A program made the translations under genes and the position numbers. Of a stretch of 64,000 nucleotides of DNA, positions 58,340-64,000 are shown piece by piece. Within the stretch, counting starts at the first letter, position 1. Each line of letters starts with the position of its first letter. The notes under the pieces were generated by a model. It had not been told where the DNA came from and ran no database searches. It saw only the letters and a list, made by a program, of their open reading frames with translations. The stretch comes from Maribacter aquimaris (GTDB taxonomy: Bacteria > Bacteroidota > Bacteroidia > Flavobacteriales > Flavobacteriaceae). Location of the stretch: the NCBI RefSeq assembly GCF_014596745.1, contig NZ_JABTCF010000015.1, forward strand, positions 1-64,000. The letters are read 5' to 3'.

Positions 58340-58930
58340 TTATTCTGAATCTGCCTTTATTTGTGCACGCTCAGTAATACTTCCGTTACCGCATACCAAT
58401 TCTATTTTTGAGGTCTTGGGAAGTTTATCCCCAGGTTTAATATATTTACCCTTGTACTTGATCTGATAAACCATGTCTTTTCCAAGTTCGTCAATATAAC
58501 TCACCCTTTGCACATCAAGACCAACGGCCTTTAGCATGGACGAGGCATTACGCTGGGTAACCTGGATAATATTGGGTACGGTTACTTTTTTATACCCCGA
58601 TGGATTTACCGTAAAATAGATTTTCCGGTCTTCCTTAACCTTGGTCCCTGCCTTTGGATCTTGTTCGATGATAGAGAACCTCGGATAATTGGGGTTGTAA
58701 TTGGCAGAATCCAAAACCTCATAACGCAAACCGACATTTTCTACTGTGGAACGCATATCCATCACCGACATTTTTGAAAAATCGGGTACCTCTACAAATT
58801 CACCATGATGCGTGGTGCTGTTCAACCAGCGTAAAGTTACAATGACCAATACGACCGAAACCACTACGGCCAAAACCAATTGCACCAGAAAGGTACGACT
58901 CCGTAAAAAATTGAAAAATTGTCTCATCAT
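58340..58930 (-). CDS. PASTA domain membrane protein
   Basis: 196 residues. One membrane helix (TFLVQLVLAVVVSVVLVIVTLRWL, about 14-37) is followed by PASTA repeats outside the cytoplasm: 'VEVPDFSKMSVMDMRSTVENVGLRYEVLDSAN' and 'VTVPNIIQVTQRNASSMLKAVGLDVQRVSYI'. There is no kinase or transpeptidase domain. PASTA repeats bind peptidoglycan fragments. A cell-wall role fits the divergent ddl gene. Confidence 0.9.
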   Translation of the reverse strand: MMRQFFNFLRSRTFLVQLVLAVVVSVVLVIVTLRWLNSTTHHGEFVEVPDFSKMSVMDMRSTVENVGLRYEVLDSANYNPNYPRFSIIEQDPKAGTKVKEDRKIYFTVNPSGYKKVTVPNIIQVTQRNASSMLKAVGLDVQRVSYIDELGKDMVYQIKYKGKYIKPGDKLPKTSKIELVCGNGSITERAQIKADSE

Positions 58931-58945
58931 GTGATATTAATCGCA

Positions 58946-58953
58946 CAAATATA
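58946..58953 (-). promoter_or_regulatory. Candidate -7 element for the PASTA-rluD operon
   Basis: On the minus strand TATATTTG matches TAnnTTTG perfectly, with GTTC 19 nt upstream as a poor -33. It is 15 bp before the start codon. Confidence 0.45.
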
Positions 58954-59131
58954 GGAAATGAGGTATAACTTTGAACGACCACCTTCCCAAATATTGGTTA
59001 AAGACTGGGCAATTTCCAAAACTTTGATCAAACTCCAAAAAAAAACCACCAGGTTCAAAAGAAACCCAAGGCTTTTTCTTTACTTTGATTCTTGAAAGTT
59101 GCTTTACACTTAAATGTAAAAAAAGTAGGCC

Positions 59132-60115
59132 ATGAAGAAAAAAATCGCCATTGTCATGGGTGGTTATTCCAGTGAATATAAAATTTCACTCAAGAGCGGT
59201 AATGTCGTACATTCTTATCTTGACAAATCACAATTCGACAGTTACCGTATCCATATTTTTAAAGACAAATGGGTTTACGTAGACGAGGATAAAACGGAAT
59301 TTGAAGTGAACAAACACGATTTCTCCATTACCCCTAAAGGGAAGAAAATCACCTTTGACTGTGTTTTCAACGCCATTCATGGTACCCCTGGGGAAGATGG
59401 TTTGCTGCAAGCCTATTTTGAATTGCTTAAAATTCCGCAAACGTCGTGCAACTATTATCAAGCTGCCTTGACCTTTAGCAAACGGGATCTCCTGAGTGTC
59501 TTAAAACCCTACGGAATAAAATCTGCCCCATCCTATTATTTGAATATGGGTGATGAAATCGACGTCAATGCCATAGTCGCCAAAGTAGGGTTACCCTGTT
59601 TTGTAAAGGCCAACAAGGCCGGCAGTAGTTTTGGCATCTCCAAAGTTTATAAAAAAGAGGCCTTGCAAACTGCCATAGACCTAGCATACCAAGAGGACAA
59701 CGAAATAATCATCGAAGCTTTCCTGGAAGGTACTGAAGTTTCTGTAGGCGTAATCAAATACAAGGGGGAAACCAAGGTTTTACCCATTACCGAGATAGTC
59801 ACCGATAATGATTTTTTCGATTATGAGGCCAAATACGAAGGAAAGTCCCAAGAAATAACTCCGGCCAGAATCAGTTCGGAACAGGCCAAAAAAGTCAGTG
59901 AAATTGCGAAATACGCCTATGAGGTTCTTAAAATGAATGGGTATTCGAGAAGCGAGTTCATTTTTGTCAATGACGAACCCTATATGCTGGAAATGAACAC
60001 CACCCCCGGCCTGACCACGGAGAGCATATTACCACAGCAGGCCAAAATAGCAGGAATATCACTCACCGAGTTATTTGGTAATGCCATTATGGAAGTATCA
60101 CCCAAAAACCCCTAA
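59132..60115 (+). CDS. ddl: D-alanine--D-alanine ligase
   Basis: 327 residues, ATP-grasp fold. 'MKKKIAIVMGGYSSEYKISLKSG', 'DCVFNAIHGTPGEDGLLQAYFELL', 'FVKANKAGSSFGISKV', the DYEAKY loop and 'YMLEMNTTPGLTTESILPQQAK' are family motifs. It makes D-Ala-D-Ala for peptidoglycan. It is 9 bp upstream of coaD, so the two are co-transcribed. Confidence 0.96.
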   Translation: MKKKIAIVMGGYSSEYKISLKSGNVVHSYLDKSQFDSYRIHIFKDKWVYVDEDKTEFEVNKHDFSITPKGKKITFDCVFNAIHGTPGEDGLLQAYFELLKIPQTSCNYYQAALTFSKRDLLSVLKPYGIKSAPSYYLNMGDEIDVNAIVAKVGLPCFVKANKAGSSFGISKVYKKEALQTAIDLAYQEDNEIIIEAFLEGTEVSVGVIKYKGETKVLPITEIVTDNDFFDYEAKYEGKSQEITPARISSEQAKKVSEIAKYAYEVLKMNGYSRSEFIFVNDEPYMLEMNTTPGLTTESILPQQAKIAGISLTELFGNAIMEVSPKNP

Positions 60116-60124
60116 CTTTAACCT

Positions 60125-60580
60125 ATGAGACGCGCTATTTTTCCAGGTTCCTTTGATCCTTTGACATTGGGACACCACGATATTATAATGAGGGGCATTA
60201 CGCTTTTTGATGAACTTATCATCGCTGTTGGGGTCAATGCCGACAAAAAATATATGTTCACCCTTGAGCAAAGGCTCGAATTCATTACACAGGAATTTAA
60301 AAATGAACCCAAAATTAAGATACTCACCTATGAAGGCCTTACCGTCGACTTTTGCGAAAAGGTACATGCTGGTTTTATTTTACGTGGATTAAGAAATCCG
60401 GCTGACTTTGAATTTGAAAAGGCTATCGCACATACAAACCGTAAACTTTCGGATATAGAGACTGTTTTCTTACTGACTTCCTCAGGCAAATCGTTCATCA
60501 GTTCCTCAATCGTAAGGGATGTTATTCGAAATGGAGGTAATTATTCCATTTTGGTTCCGGATACAGTAAGGCTCCAATAA
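60125..60580 (+). CDS. coaD: Phosphopantetheine adenylyltransferase
   Basis: 151 residues. The nucleotidyltransferase motif is 'FPGSFDPLTLGHHDII' (TxGH, about 6-21), followed by 'GFILRGLRNPADFEFEKAIAHTNRKL' and 'SGKSFISSSIVRDVIRNGG'. It makes dephospho-CoA from 4'-phosphopantetheine and ATP. Confidence 0.96.
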   Translation: MRRAIFPGSFDPLTLGHHDIIMRGITLFDELIIAVGVNADKKYMFTLEQRLEFITQEFKNEPKIKILTYEGLTVDFCEKVHAGFILRGLRNPADFEFEKAIAHTNRKLSDIETVFLLTSSGKSFISSSIVRDVIRNGGNYSILVPDTVRLQ

Positions 60581-60786
60581 TTCGATTTTCACCTTCAATA
60601 GTAGCCAAAATCCAAATCTATAAAGGCCGAACTAGTGTAAAAAGGACAGGTTTCAATATGTTCATACATATATTTGACTGACTTTATATCGTTTAAATCA
60701 TGTATTACAACGAGTATTGCCTGATTCACAACAAAGCTTAAGCAATTTAGAATAATACCCCTACTTTCGTAAGAAATTACAACAAC

Positions 60787-63777
60787 ATGGTCAGGGAAAC
60801 ACAGACTAACATCAATAATTATTTAATTAAACAGCTGCCCACGGCAACTATTTTCTTGAATAACAACCTAGAGGTTACACATGTTTCTGACAAATTCGTT
60901 GATGATTTCGGATTGGTAAACGATACGATTATCGGTAAACGAATAGATGTATTATTACACACCATGAATGAAGATTGCCTTAACGACTTTAAAGCCAATC
61001 TTATGGGTAATAAAAGCCATACACGTTGTGCACATTTTATTACCAAGGACAATCAGGAGAAAAGATTTGAATGGTCCAATGTACCTTGGTATGACGAAAA
61101 TGAAAACATTATAGGTGTCATTGCCCAAACCGAGGATGTTACAAAAAAGATTCTGAACGAATTGAAACTAGAGAAATTGGAATCGCTCTTAACAGGTAAA
61201 TCGGAAATAGCAAAAATAGGCACCTGGGAATACGATATAGAAAAAAACAGTTTACACTGGTGCGAAATCACCAGAAACATTCATGAAGTCCCCGAGGATT
61301 TTGTCCCAAACGTTGATACTGGCATTTATTTTTACAAAAATGGTTTTAGCCGGAATACTATTTCCATGGCGCTTAACAACGCTTTGAAAAACAAAACCCC
61401 ATGGAGTGAAAAACTTCAAATAGTCACCGCCACTGGAAAGGAAAAATGGGTGATTGCATCAGGAAAACCGATTTTCAACAATGACAAGTTGATTGGTCTC
61501 TTGGGAACTATCCAAGATATTAATGACAGTGTATTATCACAAATAAAAATTAAGGAAAGCGAACATTTATTAAAAACGTTGATCGACAACCTTCCGATGA
61601 GTGTTTATATCAAGGACATCGAATCCCGTAAGATTTTGGTAAACAAAGCTGAATGCGATTTTGCCGGAGTAGATGACCCCAAAAAACTTTTAGGAAAGAA
61701 CGATTTCCAGATTTATGACAAAAAAACCGCCCAAGGTTTTAGGGATGAAGATCTAGAGGTCATACAAACCTTAACCCCTATTCTGGGCAAAGAGACAACG
61801 TGCAAGGCCAAAGATGGGTCAATGGCCACGATTTTAATCTATAAATTACCCCTATTCAATACCAAAAATGAAATCGAGGGTATTGTGGGCATGTCCCTGG
61901 ACATTACCGAAACACGTGCAATTCAAAAGGAACTTGAAGAAACGGAACGGAATTTCAAAAGTATCTTCAATTCTTCATACCAAACGGCAGCCATACTCGA
62001 TTTAGACGGTACACTAATCGAAATCAATGATACGGCACTTGATGTTATAAAAAGTACTGCTGACAAGGTTATCGGAAAAAAATTCTGGGAAACACCTTGG
62101 TGGCCAAATGATGACAATGTCAAAGAAAGTCTTAAAAAGGACATAAAAAATACCGTGAAAGGCGATACGGTTCGAAAAGAACTTGTTTTACGTGACCATT
62201 CCCAAAATGGAATACCCATAGATTTTTCCATAAAACCCATTTATAATGATAACAACCAAGTGGTTTCATTATTGGCTGAAGGGCGGGTAATAACCGAAAT
62301 GGTCACTGCTAGGGAAAAAATCAGGGAAAGTGAGATGAAATTCAGGACACTTTACGAACTCTCCCCAGTCAGTTTTGTCCTAAATGATTTTGAAACTGGT
62401 AATATACTAGATGTCAACCCTTCCTTTAAAAGTACTTTCGGGTATAAGCAAAAGGATATCGAAAAAATCGATTTTTGGCAGTTTCTTTTTGCAAAGAAAA
62501 AAGATGAAATACAGAAAAAGCTATTGGCGAAAGGGTCTTTTGGTCCGTTTGATGCAAAATTAACCACTAAGGATGGCCGAAAACTTTCTGTAATCGTGAA
62601 TAAATCAATGATCATCAACAAAAAAGGCGAGAAACTCGTCTGGACGATCATACAGGATGTTTCCGAAGCTGAGAAAAAAGAGCGACAGATCAGGGAAGAA
62701 CGTAAATTGCTCAAAACGGTAATAGACAATCTCCCTTTAAACGTTTATATTAAAGATACCCAATCAAGAAAGATCTTGGTCAACAAAGCCGAGTGTGACT
62801 ACCTAAATGTAAAAAGTGCTGCTGAAATAATTGGCAAAAATGATTTTGAGCTGTATGATAAGGATGTTGCCCAAATATCGCGTGATGAGGATTTGAGTGT
62901 AATGAATTCATTAAAACCTATTCTGGGATTAGAGAAGACCAACAAACGTAAGGATGGATCTATTACTACTTTTTTAATGTCCAAAATACCTTTAAAGGAC
63001 GAAAACGGAAGTGCTAATGGCCTGGTAGGCATAAGTTTGGACATTACCGAATTAAAACGAAAAGAGGAAGAACTTAGAAACCTTATCAACGTAACTTCAT
63101 TACAAAATAAAAAGTTACTGAACTTTGCCCATATCGTTTCCCATAACCTCAGGAGCCATTCTGCCAATTTCTCCATGCTTTTGGAATTTTTGGTGAATGA
63201 AAAAAATGAGGCCGAAAAACAAGAATTGACAAAAATGCTTGTTGGAGCTTCAGATAATTTACTTGAAACCTTGGAGAACCTGAATGAAGTCTTGGCCATA
63301 GGGGCAAATCCAAATACCTCCAAAGAACCGATCAACCTCAATAGGAAGATTTCCAAGATCCAACAGAGTCTTTCGGTTACCCTAAAGAATAATAATGTCG
63401 AGATCATTAATACCATACCAGAAGATGTCTTTATCAAGGCCGTACCGGCATATGCAGAAAGCATCATAATGAATTTAATCACCAATGCGGTAAAATACAA
63501 GTCTCAGGAACGAGACCCTAAAATTGTACTTAGTTCGGCTAAAAAAGGAAAATATACCGTTTTAAGTATCGCTGATAACGGGATGGGTATTGACTTGAAT
63601 AAATACGGGGACAAAGTATTCGGACTATACAAAACCTTCCACGATCATCCTGATGCGAAAGGATTTGGGTTGTATATGTCCAAAAACCAGATTGAAGCCA
63701 TGAATGGGAAGATTACCGTTTCCAGCGATGTTGGGGTCGGAACAACTTTTAACATCTATTTTAATGAAAATAATTAA
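60787..63777 (+). CDS. Soluble multi-PAS sensor histidine kinase
   Basis: 996 residues, no membrane segment. Six PAS domains are stacked at about 14-125, 140-250, 258-378, 385-505, 518-628 and 634-755. The third and sixth are near duplicates ('DNLPMSVYIKDIESRKILVNKAECD' and 'DNLPLNVYIKDTQSRKILVNKAECD'). A HisKA-like dimerisation domain follows with His786 in SHNLRSH as the likely phosphoacceptor, then the ATPase domain: N box NLITNAVKYKS, G1 DNGMGID, G2 GFGLYMSKNQIEAMNG. The stop overlaps the response regulator gene by 14 bp. The stimulus is unknown; it must be cytoplasmic or membrane-permeable. Confidence 0.92.
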   Translation: MVRETQTNINNYLIKQLPTATIFLNNNLEVTHVSDKFVDDFGLVNDTIIGKRIDVLLHTMNEDCLNDFKANLMGNKSHTRCAHFITKDNQEKRFEWSNVPWYDENENIIGVIAQTEDVTKKILNELKLEKLESLLTGKSEIAKIGTWEYDIEKNSLHWCEITRNIHEVPEDFVPNVDTGIYFYKNGFSRNTISMALNNALKNKTPWSEKLQIVTATGKEKWVIASGKPIFNNDKLIGLLGTIQDINDSVLSQIKIKESEHLLKTLIDNLPMSVYIKDIESRKILVNKAECDFAGVDDPKKLLGKNDFQIYDKKTAQGFRDEDLEVIQTLTPILGKETTCKAKDGSMATILIYKLPLFNTKNEIEGIVGMSLDITETRAIQKELEETERNFKSIFNSSYQTAAILDLDGTLIEINDTALDVIKSTADKVIGKKFWETPWWPNDDNVKESLKKDIKNTVKGDTVRKELVLRDHSQNGIPIDFSIKPIYNDNNQVVSLLAEGRVITEMVTAREKIRESEMKFRTLYELSPVSFVLNDFETGNILDVNPSFKSTFGYKQKDIEKIDFWQFLFAKKKDEIQKKLLAKGSFGPFDAKLTTKDGRKLSVIVNKSMIINKKGEKLVWTIIQDVSEAEKKERQIREERKLLKTVIDNLPLNVYIKDTQSRKILVNKAECDYLNVKSAAEIIGKNDFELYDKDVAQISRDEDLSVMNSLKPILGLEKTNKRKDGSITTFLMSKIPLKDENGSANGLVGISLDITELKRKEEELRNLINVTSLQNKKLLNFAHIVSHNLRSHSANFSMLLEFLVNEKNEAEKQELTKMLVGASDNLLETLENLNEVLAIGANPNTSKEPINLNRKISKIQQSLSVTLKNNNVEIINTIPEDVFIKAVPAYAESIIMNLITNAVKYKSQERDPKIVLSSAKKGKYTVLSIADNGMGIDLNKYGDKVFGLYKTFHDHPDAKGFGLYMSKNQIEAMNGKITVSSDVGVGTTFNIYFNENN

Positions 63778-64000
63778 CTCGATCTTTATCGTGGATGACG
63801 ATCCGATTACCGTTTTCGGTATTCGGAAAATGCTGGATGCCACTGTAAAGTACAATACATTAAGCACCCATGTCAATGGCAAATTGGCTATCGATGACAT
63901 AAAAATAAAACTGAACAGGGGGCAACCTGTTCCTGAAGTCATTTTTCTGGATATCAACATGCCCATTATGGATGGATGGCAGTTTTTAGAGGATTTTACC
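63764..64000 (+). CDS. Response regulator receiver domain protein (partial)
   Basis: The frame begins at ATG 63764 inside the end of the histidine kinase gene and is cut by the right edge after 79 codons. 'INSIFIVDDDPITVFGIRKML' gives the acidic pocket (Asp11, Asp12) and 'EVIFLDINMPIMDGW' the phosphoacceptor Asp63. It is the probable partner of the upstream kinase. Whether an output domain follows cannot be seen. Confidence 0.92.
   Translation, partial: MKIINSIFIVDDDPITVFGIRKMLDATVKYNTLSTHVNGKLAIDDIKIKLNRGQPVPEVIFLDINMPIMDGWQFLEDFT

Overview
The window is from the chromosome of a bacterium of the phylum Bacteroidota, almost certainly a marine member of the Flavobacteriaceae. Several signs agree: T9SS-linked surface proteins (a type B C-terminal sorting domain, PorP/SprF, OmpA-PD40), promoters of the TTTG-N19-TAnnTTTG type, an almost complete lack of Shine-Dalgarno sequences except in front of rpsU, a bTHX ribosomal protein gene, and the gene order trpEGDCFBA. 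Species cannot be fixed from the sequence.

Bases 1-17541 are all on the minus strand and form a cell-surface region. Reading in the direction of transcription, it starts with a 1450-residue Asp-rich adhesin-like protein ending in a T9SS type B domain. Next come its probable outer-membrane partner (PorP/SprF) and a periplasmic OmpA/PD40/TPR protein. After a 0.6-kb non-coding gap lies a 1410-residue FG-GAP/ASPIC/thrombospondin-3 protein. Last is a giant secreted protein of more than 1689 residues, built of tandem 75-77- and 42-residue units, which runs off the left edge. Most of the internal DNA repeats in the window are in these genes.

Bases 17917-34959 hold the translation and transcription core. 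prfC stands alone on the plus strand. Facing it is a long minus-strand series: rpsU, xerC and hpf, then tRNA-Thr(UGU), tRNA-Tyr, tRNA-Gly and tRNA-Thr(GGU), then tuf, tRNA-Trp, secE, nusG, rplKAJL, rpoB, rpoC and a DUF3467 gene. This order is close to that of the Escherichia coli tRNA-tufB-secE-nusG-rplKAJL-rpoBC region. Hairpins between rplL and rpoB, between tuf and tRNA-Trp, and after hpf probably set the relative expression of its parts.

Bases 35095-41784 (minus) carry metabolic and envelope genes: acyl-CoA dehydrogenase, a helix-hairpin-helix protein, an AGCS amino-acid/cation symporter, a K+ channel with an RCK domain, a PspC-like protein, a DUF2851 protein and a rhodanese. Bases 41959-51488 (plus) hold a MarR-YceI pair with a perfect palindrome at its promoter, then a complete tryptophan operon (trpE-G-D-C-F-B-A). 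The trp operon is preceded by a clear attenuator with an 18-residue leader peptide containing three consecutive Trp codons. A small membrane protein and an M20 peptidase follow.

Bases 51580-64000 contain a TPR membrane protein, phosphoenolpyruvate carboxylase, a uracil-DNA-glycosylase-family protein, the 42-residue bTHX gene, a lipoprotein, yaaA, and an RluD-type pseudouridine synthase with a PASTA protein. Divergent from these are ddl and coaD, then a six-PAS-domain soluble histidine kinase overlapping a response-regulator gene cut by the right edge. No rRNA genes, CRISPR arrays, insertion sequences or prophage were seen. The points I consider most worth a second look are the nearly leaderless trp attenuator, the rpsU Shine-Dalgarno exception, the type B T9SS cassette, and a short coding element found both at the end of the FG-GAP protein gene and alone in the gap upstream of it.
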